Part shown: positions 22,697 through 33,495 of the stretch, piece by piece | How the letters are laid out: every line of letters starts with the position of its first letter | Numbering within the stretch: position 1 is the stretch's first letter | Source: Phycomyces nitens | Lineage: Eukaryota > Mucoromycota > Mucoromycetes > Mucorales > Phycomycetaceae | Length of the DNA stretch: 64,000 nucleotides | Direction: 5' to 3' | Assembly (NCBI GenBank): GCA_022702545.1 | Contig: JAHRBC010000003.1 | Span: 2,480,001 to 2,544,000, forward strand | The notes under the pieces: generated by a model | The model's input: the letters and a program-made list of their open reading frames with translations, nothing else | Told to the model about the DNA's origin: nothing | The model's database searches: none | Made by a program: the position numbers and the translations under genes

Positions 22697-24882
22697 TCAA
22701 GCCTTCGAGAAACGTAGCACTGCCAAAGAAGGTGTATATGTACAACTCCTTGATTTCTGCCTTGTCCGTTCTCTTCTGTCGCCCTGGATTCGAAAGCAGT
22801 ATCAATCACTGGAGACATAGACAGCAAGTTGCAGGCATGATGTTTGATGTCTATGATGGTGCCAAGTGGAGCAATCTGGAAGACAGCAATGGTCAGCAAT
22901 TTGTGGCTCATGAACGATCAATCATGTTGACTCTAAACATCGATTGGTTTCAACCTTTTGATGGGGTTACTTACTCTTGTGGGGCAATCTACATGTCCAT
23001 AAACAACTTGCCACAAGACGAACGATACAAGAAGGAGAACACCATTCTTGTTGGCCTCATGCCTGGCCCAAAAGAAGCCAAGACCAGTGAGATCAATCAC
23101 TACCTCCGTCCTCTTGTTGCCGAGCTCCAATCCTTGTATGTGGGTGTGGTGATCCCTACTGTGCGCTGTCCTTCTGGTGCTCTTGTCCGTGCTGCTCTTT
23201 TCCTTGTTGCCTGCGACATTCCTGCTGCTTGCAAGACATGCGGATTCACGTCCCACATGAACACCAATGCCTGCCACAAGTGCAATCGCCAGTTCTCCCA
23301 TCTCCCAGGGAATGGCGGTGTTGATTATTCTGGTTTTGTCTTTTCCGAGTGGGTGCCTCGAACCGAAGCAGATAATCGTCGTGATGCCCTGGCCTGGAAG
23401 CGTGCATCGAGTGAGGCAGACCAAAAGAGGATGGAAAAGGAGAATGGAGTCCGCTGGTCGGAACTCCACAATCTTGAGTACTTTAATGTAGTCGAGTGCA
23501 CCATCATTGACCCGATGCATAACCTCTTCTTGGGAACCTTGAAGCGAGTGATGGAGAAGTGGAGATCAGCTGGTCTGATCACCAACAGAGACTTGGCCAA
23601 TATGCAACAAGAGGCTGACAATATGGTCCTTCCCCCAGATATGAGCACCCTCAAGAAGAAGATTGGCAAGGACTTCCCGTTCATGAAGGCCGACAAATGG
23701 AAGTCCTGGTGCCTGGTATACTCGCCTGTCCTCTTGAAAGACCGGTTGCCAAGGGACAATCTTGACAATTGGATGTGCTTCGTCAATGCCTGCCGATACT
23801 TGTCCAAGCCCAGCATATCAGAAGACAAGTTAGCCGAAGCCCATTTCTGTTTGGAGTTGTTTGGACAAGGATGTCAGAACTTGTATGGTGCAGATTTTAT
23901 CTCACCTAACATGCATCTACATCTGCATCTTCATGAGACGATTGTCAACTTTGGGCCAGTATACGGCTATTGGCTTTTCAGCTTCGAGAGGTACAATGGT
24001 GTACTGAAGAACTACACGACGAACAAGAGAGATGGCTTTGAGGCCACGTTCATGCGAAAATATCTTGAGGACTCTTGCAAGGTTGATATTGCTTGTAGAA
24101 TGATGGCCGTAATTGGAAATGCATCGTATATTGCATTGCTTTCTGAACTCGTCGAGTTTACTCCTCCTCCTGCTCCAATTGTCCATGCGTCCACTGCAAC
24201 CACCACTGTCACCACCGCCCCATATTTCCAAGTTGCTTCTCCTAGGTTTGACCTAAAAGTCTTTCTTGATTCCGCGCAGTTCAGTACTGTCAACATCAAA
24301 GGCAATGAACCTCTTCCTTCGTCGGCCTTCCCACTTTCCCTAGGGCAATATGAACGAATGGTAGAAGAAGAGTATGAGCATCTTCTTGAGTTCTACAGAG
24401 ACTCCTATGACGATGATTCTCTTTGCAGTTACCAGCAAGCTTTGTTTGGCAATGTCTTTGTCAACAATATGATCCAGAAGTTCCCATTGATCAACTTGCT
24501 TGGCCAGATATACAAAGGGAGCAATGGTGCAGTTCACCGCGGGTCATATATACAGGCAATCTTCCAAGAGAACAATGACCATGGTATAAGTGCCTTTACT
24601 GGTCAGATTCAGTATTTGTTTGTCAACTCGCTTGTGAATCCCCAGACTCTTCAACCTGACAATCATACCTTTGCTTATGTCAAATGGTATAGGTCATCTG
24701 GTCTGAACACAAGAAGTGATGAAGGGATAGAGTTGAATGAGTTTGCCTTTGCCCGAGGGGATTATCAAAATATCTTGCCAGTGCACCGAATCTTGCTGTC
24801 GGTTGCCATTGGTGAGCATACAACTGAGACAGGAAATGTTTAGATGATTGTTGCTCCTGTTCTTAGAAAAATATATGCTTAA
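22697..24882 (+). pseudogene. Tnp2 transposase of element E, 5' part cut off by element F
   Basis: Open from 22697, in frame with ALPKKVYMYNS, equivalent to VPKKSYIYQS in element D, so F inserted inside the catalytic exon and the zinc-finger/acidic exons are gone. Motifs present: IMLTLNIDWFQPF, LMPGPKEAKTSEIN, DPMHNLFLGTLKRV, FERYNGVLKN. A TAG at 24841-24843 stops translation 13 codons before the family's usual end (the bases after it encode MIVAPVLRKIYA). One catalytic-region change is visible: ACDIPAACK in place of ACDIPAARK. Confidence 0.9.
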
Positions 24883-24967
24883 AAATAAATATCTTTACCT
24901 ATCCTTATCTCACAAAAGTATCTGCAGCAAAAGATAGCCAAAAAATATAAAACATAAAATAGATAGT

Positions 24968-26207
24968 TTATTCATTATTTATTGTCCACGCGGCCAATGG
25001 GACTGCTAAATCCTTTGGTACATCCTTTTGACGAACTACTCGGACGCATTTCAAAATGGAGCTTCCCTTTTTCTTTAGTGACTGGGAAGCAAAATCATCA
25101 ACAAGATCTATAAAAGTCTGGAGCTATTGAATATAATAAGGTGTATCAATAAAAGATATAGAATTTTAATATGAAAAACTATGCTAAAATAATTACCTTG
25201 TCACTTCTCCAGCTAGGGCGAAAGGCCTTTACCTTATCTTCTCCATCAGTCTCATCTTCAGACATGGTTTCCTTTTGGAGGGCATGGTCGCAATTTTTTC
25301 TGCCCATCTCTCTGTCAATCTGGTCTCTGTACTTGTTGTATGCCTTGATTCGGTGACGAAGAATCTGTATATTAAGTGTGTAAGAAAATAACAGTTTTAT
25401 ATTGATTAAAATATAAACTTACCGTAACAGTTCGCTGTCGTCTTCTGCATGCAAGTCTTTTTCTGTCTGCAGCCTCTGGGGTTTGCTGGCGCTGGTGCAC
25501 CTGGTTGACAAAATGGTTTTTTACCATTTTGTCAAGATCATTCAAAGGGATCGCCTTTCCTGCCTCTTGTCTTCCCAAGTAGGTGATCAGCCTTATGGCC
25601 AGTGCATTGTTATAGCTACTGTTGTAGTAGCTAGTCAAGGACCACCCTTGCTTGGCATCATTCTCCATTATCTTGACAGGGTTGTCACTGGTGAAGTTTG
25701 GGTGCTTGATATAGCCATTGATTAATTTCTATAAATTGGTTTTAGATACTCTTCTTATTGATTTTATGTCTAGTCAAGACTTACTGAGATCTTTGGATAT
25801 CTCTTTCCAACAACATAGGGTTCCTCACCCCGAGGTACCAAACTGGCCACTGCAATCGTTCTTGCAGGAGTATTTCCACTAGACAAAATATCCTTGATGC
25901 TGATTTGGCCAGTGACAAGTCTATCAATGACCTTCTCAAGCTGCGAAATTGACGTCTTGCAATCACCCACTTCACTTGCAATTGTCTTGTTTTGATTTTC
26001 AAGAGAATCCATCTTGATATTTGCCGAGTTTAGCAAGCTACGGATTTCATTATCATCCTGGTAATTGGATGTCTCTTCTGCTGTTACAGTGGCCGAAGTA
26101 GATGCAGTGGTAAGTTCACTGTTCTGGACATTAGCCATAGCACTACGCATAATAGATGCATAGATAGGACTACTGGTAGAGATTTTGGAGATGTCAAAGT
26201 TGTTCAT
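24968..26207 (-). CDS. Gene A accessory protein of element E
   Basis: Four exons read leftwards: 26207-25785, 25728-25423, 25364-25197, 25123-24968; 350 residues, phase 0 introns, no stops. Exon 1 carries the coiled-coil segment (IRSLLNSANIKMDSLENQNK and SQLEKVIDRLV). Exon 2 is again exactly 306 nt, with the basic RKRLACRRRQRT. Exon 3 has HALQKETMSEDETDGED, closely matching LIQKAAMSEGESDDE of B, and ends RPSWRSDK. The last exon (156 nt, same as B) begins LQTFIDLVDDF. Its transposase partner is broken by F. Confidence 0.85.
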
Positions 26208-26412
26208 TTTCTATATGAATAAATGTTTAAATGACAATTATTAATATTTTATCTTTATGATATTATAATGTTTCTTACAAGTAAAGAAGTATAATGAACT
26301 GTTACTGATGTTTATTCTACAATATATAATCATATTTTACAATGACTTGCTTAAAACTAATTAGTGTCTTTTATTGATTAAATAAAGCGTCTAACTGTAA
26401 AATGAAAATGAC

Positions 26413-27123
26413 GATTATATTATGTTTTTGGGATTATTGATTTTAGACCACACTTTTTTTAGGGGTAAACCACCTTGGAACTCAAATTATTTTTTGTTCT
26501 TTCTCTTTTGCCTCTTGCTCTTATACACATACTGGTAATTATTTTATTCTTATTATTTTATGTAATTACTTAATAATTTTGCCATTATCTTTACAGATCA
26601 TCAACAAGCTTCTTCTCTATGGTCATTTTACATAGTTTAATAACATAAAATAATATTTGCTCAAAGCTTCTCTTTACTAATGACTTGATGCCTCCAGTCA
26701 TCACGGCTTTGCATGTCACTCAATCTTGTAATCAAACATCATGGTAAGCTATTATATTATTACAAATTATATATATCTCTTTACTTATACATATATAACT
26801 ATGTTCTATTCTCTATTAGATATATTAAGAATCTCATCCGCATGCCTGAACAAACAATCACACAGGTAAGAAAACCACTGATAATATAGTATATATGAAT
26901 ATCTAGAATACTAATAACTTTACAATTCTTAGACAATCTCAACTGACAGCTAATATGCTGAGATATTCTCATGAATCTATCAAGTAGTCCATCTACTCAC
27001 GATATCAACATTGTAAGTACAACATCAAATAATTTGATCCATTATGATTATTTAATTAATCTTTGCTCCTATTACTATTAAATAGCACCATTCTTCTCCA
27101 AGACAGTACCCAATATCTATCAG
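26413..27123 (+). ncRNA. Subterminal spliced transcript of element E (predicted exon array)
   Basis: Divergent from gene A. A pyrimidine-rich leader (TTGTTCTTTCTCTTTTGCC) ends in CTG|GTAATT at 26534. Following exons: 26597-26743, 26820-26865, 26933-27012, 27086-27123, with introns of about 62-76 nt starting GTAA and ending TTACAG, ATTAG, CTTAG or AATAG. Exon 26597-26743 has stops in all three frames, so as drawn it is not coding. The first exon alone could give a short hydrophobic peptide (FLFFLFCLLLLYTY) that stops at the first splice junction. Same position as the arrays of A, B and D. Confidence 0.5.
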
Positions 27124-27312
27124 GTAGGAACTTGTTGGTCTTGCTAGATGCAAAATATCAAACAATACTCTAGAAATAGCATATATATTATTATTATATG
27201 ATTAGAGCATTCATCTAGAAATATATATATTAAATAAATAAAAAATAAATAAAAAACAATTTATTTTTTAAAAATCAACAAATGAGGCTTGTATGTAAAC
27301 GTATGATACGGT

Positions 27313-27455
27313 GCTTTTCAGTCTAAAAGACATTATTTCGCTTTGCTTTTCAGTCTAAAAGACATTATTTCCCTTTGCTTTTCAGTCTAAAGACATTATT
27401 TCCCTTTGCTTTTCAGTCTAAAGACACTATTTCCCTTTGCTTTTCAGCCTAAAGA
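27313..27455. repeat. Minisatellite of 31-35 bp units
   Basis: Four and a half tandem units of CTTTTCAGTCTAAAAGACAT followed by TATTTCCCTTTG. The units differ by one or two bases. It ends about 30 bp before the left LTR of G1. Function unknown. Confidence 0.9.
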
Positions 27456-27486
27456 GATGAGTTACTGAGGTTAAAAGTAAAGGATA

Positions 27487-27702
27487 TGTAGTGAGGCAAA
27501 TAGGATAGATTCTCAGGTCACGGGAGTTCCTGTCCCGTGATCCAAGCAAGCTCATAAATCTATGAAAATTTTAATCCAATAAAGACGAGTCCCTTTTACT
27601 GCAAAATCGTGTATTTTGATAAATTGTGTTAGCTGCGGTTAACCTAGAAGAGCTCAAGAGACAACTATAAGCCTTACATCCGTATAAAATCGATCCCTAA
27701 CA
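27487..27702 (+). repeat. 5' LTR of G1
   Basis: 216 bp, TG...CA ends. Contains the short inverted repeat GGTCACGGGA...TCCCGTGATC and an AATAAA-like CCAATAAAGACG that could serve as polyadenylation signal. Confidence 0.95.
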
Positions 27703-27826
27703 TTTGGTGGAGAAGCTGGGCGTTGCAATAACTAAACAAAAAAAAAATCAAAGCATAATACTATCACCAAGAGGACTTGCGGTCTACCCAAGTAGTCAAA
27801 GAAACAAGAAGCAAGAAAGCGGTACG

Positions 27827-28801
27827 ATGACTAGTGGAGACTCGAGCAACCCCAAGACAACTGTCATCATCCAGCAAGAACAAGTGGTTAAATGGCCACC
27901 CACGTTCTCGGGAGAATACGGCCAACTGGATCCTTTGGAATTCCTATACACCTTTGAACAGACCTGCATCCTAAACAACTGGACCACAGATACTAGGAAA
28001 TTTGAAATTCTAAGCATTTGCCTAGTTGGAGCAGCAAAAATGTGGCAAGACACAATGGTTGATGTGGACAGCTGTGTCTTCAAGGATGACTCGGAGACCT
28101 GTTGGGTCGCATTATTCAAGCAAGAGTTTGTAACTGAAGAAGTTACAGAACGCTATTACGAAGAATATACCCAGCGGATTCAAAAAGTAGGCGAACCAGG
28201 AGTGATGTTCCTGGCAGAGAAGATGAAGATGTCCAGACGACTAGCCAACCCAGAGGACAAGAAGGAAGAAGCAATTGCGCTACAAGTGAAAAGGGGGCTA
28301 ACGGCAGAGTACAAATTCTATATCGCTAGAGAAAAGGCGAGGACCTTGCAAGACATCAGAAAGGCGCTTGTGTACGCGGAGGAGTGCATACGATTACAAC
28401 AAGAAGCCAACACCTTTCAAATCAGCGAGCAGCAGGGCGGCCCTAGCAACCAAAGACCTCCAGTCCAACCAACGTACCAAGGAGTCTTTCCACAGATGGT
28501 GGGAGTTCATAGCATAGGACAGAGCCCATCTCAAGACATCTCGGCCATGATTGAAGCAGCAGTAGCCAAGGCCATGGCCAACATGAACCTCACGGGGGTT
28601 ACACAAGAAACGCCCAGACCAAGTCCAAAGTACAAACAGCCTCAAGTGGAACCCACGTGCTACAATTGCCAGCAGAAAGGGCACAAATCGTATCAATGTC
28701 CCCAAGCACAGGCCCAGCAACAAGGAAAGTCTCACGGTGGGACCCCAGGGACTCAATCAAAGCCAGAGGCCTATCCGGGTTTTTGTCAAGAGCCCCTCTA
28801 A
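27827..28801 (+). CDS. gag: Gag polyprotein of G1
   Basis: 324 residues from the first in-frame ATG (27827); the frame is open upstream to the primer-binding site but lacks an earlier ATG. It contains the retrotransposon gag region (WPPTFSGEYGQLDPLEFL, CWVALFKQEF) and ends in a CCHC zinc knuckle, CYNCQQKGHKSYQC, that packages RNA. The stop TAA (28799-28801) lies in the loop of a hairpin directly after a slippery heptamer, so a share of ribosomes should continue into pol. Confidence 0.9.
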   Translation: MTSGDSSNPKTTVIIQQEQVVKWPPTFSGEYGQLDPLEFLYTFEQTCILNNWTTDTRKFEILSICLVGAAKMWQDTMVDVDSCVFKDDSETCWVALFKQEFVTEEVTERYYEEYTQRIQKVGEPGVMFLAEKMKMSRRLANPEDKKEEAIALQVKRGLTAEYKFYIAREKARTLQDIRKALVYAEECIRLQQEANTFQISEQQGGPSNQRPPVQPTYQGVFPQMVGVHSIGQSPSQDISAMIEAAVAKAMANMNLTGVTQETPRPSPKYKQPQVEPTCYNCQQKGHKSYQCPQAQAQQQGKSHGGTPGTQSKPEAYPGFCQEPL

Positions 28802-28816
28802 CAGGTGAGGTGGCTC
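28777..28816 (+). promoter_or_regulatory. Programmed -1 frameshift signal of G1
   Basis: Slippery heptamer GGGTTTT at 28777-28783 is in register G GGT TTT with gag. A 6-nt spacer follows, then a hairpin: GAGCCCCTC (28790-28798) pairs with GAGG-T-GGCTC (28807-28816) leaving one bulged T and an 8-nt loop that holds the gag stop. A slip gives the pol frame (GFLSRAPLTGE), exactly the observed open frame. Confidence 0.8.
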
Positions 28817-31800
28817 CAATCACAGAAAAGCCTGTCAATCATACTACCGTGGAGGAGGTCAGAAAAGCGTTTGACATCAATAACTCAACATACACAAAAA
28901 AGAGAAAAGTAGAGGGGGAAAAGGAGGAAAAGAGGAAGGAAGGAGGGGGGAAGAGAACGGAGGAAGAGCTGAGAGAGATAAGACTGGAGAACTTAACAAA
29001 AGGAAGGGCAAAGCAGGCAGAGTTGGCAAAGATAGATCGAGAAGCAAGAGCACGAGGGGAAGTGGCACCGTCCGTACTTGCCAAACAAGTGCGCAAGTTT
29101 CCGCTAGTCTTGGATGGCAATAACCAGGTGCAACCTTTCGACATCAAGAAGGCCCTATGGGGTACCGAAATAAAGATGCCAATCCCACAACTGTTCTACC
29201 ATGCCCCGTCCTTACTAGATGCGATGCTAGAATCATTGGGAGCAGCGAGTGCCAAGAGACCTAGCAAGGAATCCGGTGGGATGGAGATGGACACCAACCT
29301 GGCAGAAACCGCTGGAGCAGAGGACAGCATTGTAATTGATACGGAAGGCCACCCCGAGATCCAAAAGTTACAGTCCGTCTTAGTTGTTATTGGAGAAGAA
29401 CCGGTGGAAGCGCTAATCGACGGAGGAGCTCTCGCGTCAGTCATGCCAAAGTCAGTCATGGACGAAGCTGGATTAACTCCATACCTGAAGCAGTCCACCA
29501 GGATCTTGAAGTTTGCAGGAGGAACGACAGAGTTGTGCATGGGCGAACTGGAGGGAGTACCCGTTATCTTCTCAGAGCAACTGGAAGTCAAACACAGATT
29601 TGTTGTCACAGCCAATCCCTTCACGCCAATGATCTTGGGACTCGACTTCTTGGTCAAAGCCGATGCGATCCCATTACCCAAACAACATAGGTTACGCTTC
29701 AACATTCCAGGAGACACACGATCTAGCCCAAGAACCATTGACATACCCACTCACGAAGGCAATGGGCATCGAGGAGGAGAGAGATCCACAAGAGAAGAAC
29801 AAGAGCCACAGGCTACAATCAACCCCATAACGTCAGTACGGGTTGTGCGTAGGGAGGATGGGCTTATGGTGGTAGCCACAGATGAGAAGATTGAGTTACA
29901 ACCGGGAGAAATGAAGTATGTCCAACTTCCAGCGAGCAAGGGAGACGTCCCACACTTGATTGAGGCCACCATGACCAGCATTATGGGAGGGGCATATGTC
30001 ATGCCAACTGTCACCATCCCGCAGAAAGCCACAACTATGGTTATAATGAATGTCAATAAGGGCCCCATTGAAGTACCAAGGGACATGATTATTGCCGCGG
30101 TACAAGAGGAACCTCACGAGAATGGATTGCACAGAGTGTCCACTGCGGAAGAAGTACTCGTTCACCTTGGAAATGTCATGTACAATGTTCCAGACGAGGA
30201 AATGGAGTACCGACAAAGGCACCCAGTGTGGAAAGAACAAGACAAACCAATCGACCAAGTGTTACAAGAATATCAAAAGGAAAACATCAATACGGTCGAG
30301 ATGGTCAACAAGGAAGAAGAGCAGACCCAAGTGGCCAAATATGATATCAACCATACCCTATCAACCGGTCAGAGGAGAGCAATGGAAATGCTGATCGAAA
30401 AGCACAAAGCAATCTTTGTATCCTCTCTCCATGAGGTTGGTAGAGTACAAGCAGAACCGTTCAGGATCATCTTGAAGGAGGGTGCGAAGCCAATAGCCAC
30501 TGCACCGTACCCCAGCCCACATGATGCGACTCAGTGGTTGGGGCCATACTTGAACGAAATACGCGCCTTGGGTCTCATCGAGCCTTGTGATGGCCCTTGG
30601 GCAGCAGGAACTGTAATTATACCAAGTGATCGAGAGAAAGTGCGACCAAGAAAAAGGATTAAGAAGGTTCAGGCGAGGCCGAAACTAGTACAACGAGAAG
30701 GGGTCAATATCCTCATGGTAGAAGTAGCCGGAGACCAGGAAGAATCCTCAGATGAAGACTTATTTGAACCGTCCAACATGGAACTAGGTACACAAGCACC
30801 CTCAGCCGAATGGAAACCGGTACCGGAGGTGCGAGAAACCACTGTGGGGACAAGGACAGCAAGTTTTACCAGCGCGGCGCCAGTGACCACGAGAAAGGCT
30901 GGAGAACAAGATAAATACAGACTATGCTTAAATTATCAGCCTATCAATCGTTGCAGCGTATCCACTGGATATCCCATTCCCAACATAAATCATCTGTTCA
31001 CAGTTCTGGGAGGAGCAAAGTACTATACTACTTTCGACTGTTTAAAAGGATATTGGCAGCTGCCATTACATGAAGAGGACAGAGATCTGACGGGATTCAC
31101 AACTATCTTCGGCCAATTCAGGTGGACGGTGATGCCGATGGGACTAAAGGGAGCACCTGGTGGCTGGCAGAAGATAATGGATGAGATATTCCGTCCCATG
31201 TTATACAAGACAATGATTGTGTACATCGACGATGGAGTCATATTCTCAGCAACATTCAAAGAACACCTGCAACATCTAGATGAGGTATTCACCAGGGCAG
31301 GAGAGTACAATCTGTCGTTGTCAAGGAAGAAGTGCCATTTCGGATACCAAGAAGTCAAGGTGCTAGGGTACAAAGTGGGAGTAAATGGGTTTAAAACCGA
31401 TCAGACCAAGATTTCTCGAATTCAACAGTGGCCAAGGCCGTGCACTGTCACAGAGGTCAATAGCTTCGTAGGACTCATTCAGTACTATAGGAGATTTGTA
31501 CCTGGGTTTTCCGAAGTAGTGGCGCCATTGAACGCACTGCGCAAGAAAGGAGTGGTCTACAGGTGGGGCGAAGCAGAAGAGACATGTTTCCAGAAATGCA
31601 AGGAGTTACTAGCATCGTCCCCAATTCTACAGCATCCGGACTTCAATCGAGAGTTCATCTTGTACACGGATGCGTCAGATATTGCAATCGGAGGGATATT
31701 ATCCCAAGCGACACTACAAGACAAGGATGAGGTGCACCCCATTTACTACGGTAGCCGAGCCTTGACCAGTGCTGAGAAGAATTATTCGGTATATGAGAAG

Positions 31801-33426
31801 GAATTCCTAGCCATCGTATATTTCATCAAGTTCTTCAGACTGTACTTAATGGGAAAGTTTTTCAAAGTGTATACTGACCATCAAGCCTTGCGCTTTCTGA
31901 TGACAATCAAGGATACAACATCGAGTCGCATTGCTAGGTGGATGCTAAGTATTCAAGACTACGACTTTGATATCTACTATCGACCAGGTCCTACAAATGG
32001 GAATGCAGATGCGTTGTCAAGACTACCAGCTAGGGCATTTGAACATGAATTACTACAAGACTTCTTGGTCGATGAGGATGACTATCTCCCCTTGTATCAA
32101 ATCGACGATGACCAGCACGAGAGTCAATCGGAACAGACTGAAGGAATGACAGCAGACGAGTATCGCTTACTGTGGGCATACTTAAAGCTATTATCCTATC
32201 CAGATAACATGACAGACAAGGAACGAATCCGTCTGAGAAAAGTGGCCCTTAAGTATTCTCTTGGAGCCGATAACCGATTGTATCGGAAGGCCAATAACAA
32301 GCATGGCCCTCGCAGAGTTCTCAAGGCAGACGAAGTACCGGTCATCTTAAAAGAATTTCATGATCACGTTTTGGCAGGACATCAAGGAGTGTCGCGAACT
32401 GTAGCGCGAATTAGTGAAATGTATTATTGGCCAGGATATTATGACACCATTAGAAGATACGTCTTATCATGCCCAACTTGTCAACACTTTGGACCAAGAC
32501 CAAGAACATCGGCCCCTCTAGTGCCGCTCATCGTACCAAAAGAAGGACCAATGCACACAATTATGATAGACTTCTTGACCGTACCAGCAACAGCTGCAGG
32601 CAACAAGACTATCATTTTAGGAGTCGATTGCTTTTCTGGATGGCTAGATGCTCGAGCAGAAGCAAACGCCGTGTCAGAAGCCACTATCAAGTTTCTATAT
32701 GAATGGATATGTCAGTATGGCCTACCAACAAGAATCATCAGTGATGGAGGTACCCATTTCTCCGCCTATTTGGTAAAAGAGATGCTGAACGCATATGGGT
32801 TAACCATCGAGATCGGCACACCAGCGCACCCCCATCGACAAGGACAAATCGAGCGATCGGTTCGAACCATAAGAGACATGTTGAAAAGGTTATGCTTGGC
32901 ATACACTGGAGACTGGGATACTTGGCTCCCAGCCGCATTGTACGCCCTCAGGACGGCACGCACTAGTCGGCATGGGTATTCACCTTTCCAATTAGTGTAT
33001 GGGCGCACGCCGAGGATTGCAGACATGGGAATTGAAGGACACACCCAACCGCCAACCACAATGACCGAGGAAGAGGCTCTGGCCCAAAGGATTCAAGAAA
33101 TCGATCAACTGAGGTACCGATACTTACCACTGGCTTACCAACGGCTGGAGGTATACAAAGAGACGATGAAACGACAATACGATTTGAAGAGAAGGGCAAA
33201 GCCTCCACAGTACCAAATTGGTGATCGAGTACTAGTCATGAACAGGGCCTTGCATGAGATGAGTTCCGCCCTAGTTCCCAGTTGGCTGGGACCTTACTAC
33301 ATCTACCAAGTCAGACCAGGACACACATATACTCTCAAGGATCAAGAACTAGTTCTCCCAGGATTGTATCATGCGGATCAACTGAAGATGTTGGTACCCA
33401 GGGTTAGAGGACGAGGCCCACAATAG
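28777..33426 (+). CDS. pol: Pol polyprotein of G1 (protease, RT, RNase H, integrase)
   Basis: Open from 28657 as a separate frame; about 1,549 residues are added after the frameshift. Numbering from 28657: a lysine/glutamate-rich linker (90-150), aspartic protease with LIDGGA near 252 (DGG in place of the usual DTG/DSG), RT from about 628 with catalytic YIDD at 856-859, RNase H TDAS near 1005, integrase zinc-binding HHCC near 1233-1280, then D near 1305, D near 1363 and E near 1399 (DGGTHF to IERS, spacing 35), and a C-terminal WLGPYYIYQV (GPY/F-like). No chromodomain is seen. An unusual insertion of roughly 95 residues (about 656-750) separates WAAGTVIIPS from DKYRLCLNYQ within the RT fingers. 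Confidence 0.93.
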   Translation, partial: GFLSRAPLTGEVAPITEKPVNHTTVEEVRKAFDINNSTYTKKRKVEGEKEEKRKEGGGKRTEEELREIRLENLTKGRAKQAELAKIDREARARGEVAPSVLAKQVRKFPLVLDGNNQVQPFDIKKALWGTEIKMPIPQLFYHAPSLLDAMLESLGAASAKRPSKESGGMEMDTNLAETAGAEDSIVIDTEGHPEIQKLQSVLVVIGEEPVEALIDGGALASVMPKSVMDEAGLTPYLKQSTRILKFAGGTTELCMGELEGVPVIFSEQLEVKHRFVVTANPFTPMILGLDFLVKADAIPLPKQHRLRFNIPGDTRSSPRTIDIPTHEGNGHRGGERSTREEQEPQATINPITSVRVVRREDGLMVVATDEKIELQPGEMKYVQLPASKGDVPHLIEATMTSIMGGAYVMPTVTIPQKATTMVIMNVNKGPIEVPRDMIIAAVQEEPHENGLHRVSTAEEVLVHLGNVMYNVPDEEMEYRQRHPVWKEQDKPIDQVLQEYQKENINTVEMVNKEEEQTQVAKYDINHTLSTGQRRAMEMLIEKHKAIFVSSLHEVGRVQAEPFRIILKEGAKPIATAPYPSPHDATQWLGPYLNEIRALGLIEPCDGPWAAGTVIIPSDREKVRPRKRIKKVQARPKLVQREGVNILMVEVAGDQEESSDEDLFEPSNMELGTQAPSAEWKPVPEVRETTVGTRTASFTSAAPVTTRKAGEQDKYRLCLNYQPINRCSVSTGYPIPNINHLFTVLGGAKYYTTFDCLKGYWQLPLHEEDRDLTGFTTIFGQFRWTVMPMGLKGAPGGWQKIMDEIFRPMLYKTMIVYIDDGVIFSATFKEHLQHLDEVFTRAGEYNLSLSRKKCHFGYQEVKVLGYKVGVNGFKTDQTKISRIQQWPRPCTVTEVNSFVGLIQYYRRFVPGFSEVVAPLNALRKKGVVYRWGEAEETCFQKCKELLASSPILQHPDFNREFILYTDASDIAIGGILSQATLQDKDEVHPIYYGSRALTSAEKNYSVYEKEFLAIVYFIKFFRLYLMGKFFKVYTDHQALRFLMTIKDTTSSRIARWMLSIQDYDFDIYYRPGPTNGNADALSRLPARAFEHELLQDFLVDEDDYLPLYQIDDDQHESQSEQTEGMTADEYRLLWAYLKLLSYPDNMTDKERIRLRKVALKYSLGADNRLYRKANNKHGPRRVLKADEVPVILKEFHDHVLAGHQGVSRTVARISEMYYWPGYYDTIRRYVLSCPTCQHFGPRPRTSAPLVPLIVPKEGPMHTIMIDFLTVPATAAGNKTIILGVDCFSGWLDARAEANAVSEATIKFLYEWICQYGLPTRIISDGGTHFSAYLVKEMLNAYGLTIEIGTPAHPHRQGQIERSVRTIRDMLKRLCLAYTGDWDTWLPAALYALRTARTSRHGYSPFQLVYGRTPRIADMGIEGHTQPPTTMTEEEALAQRIQEIDQLRYRYLPLAYQRLEVYKETMKRQYDLKRRAKPPQYQIGDRVLVMNRALHEMSSALVPSWLGPYYIYQVRPGHTYTLKDQELVLPGLYHADQLKMLVPRVRGRGPQ

Positions 33427-33495
33427 CAACAAACATATAACACTACGGTACTGAACACTAGCTGAGGACATGCCAAGTATCCAGTAGGCCCTAAA

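Larger units (their letters stand above)
22697..27200. mobile_element. CACTG-family element E (left part removed by F; right end not located)
   Basis: Contains the C-terminal two thirds of a Tnp2 gene, convergent gene A and a divergent exon array, in the order seen in B, A and D. No CAGTG terminus was found between the array and the LTR retrotransposon at 27487, so the right limit is approximate. Two GTATA-C/T-TTTTCCAGTG sequences ending at 37642 and 38403 are possible displaced ends. Confidence 0.65.

Noticed and set aside
27704..27826. Upstream extension of G1 gag to 27704
   Set aside because: It starts at a TTG inside the primer-binding site; the first in-frame ATG is at 27827.
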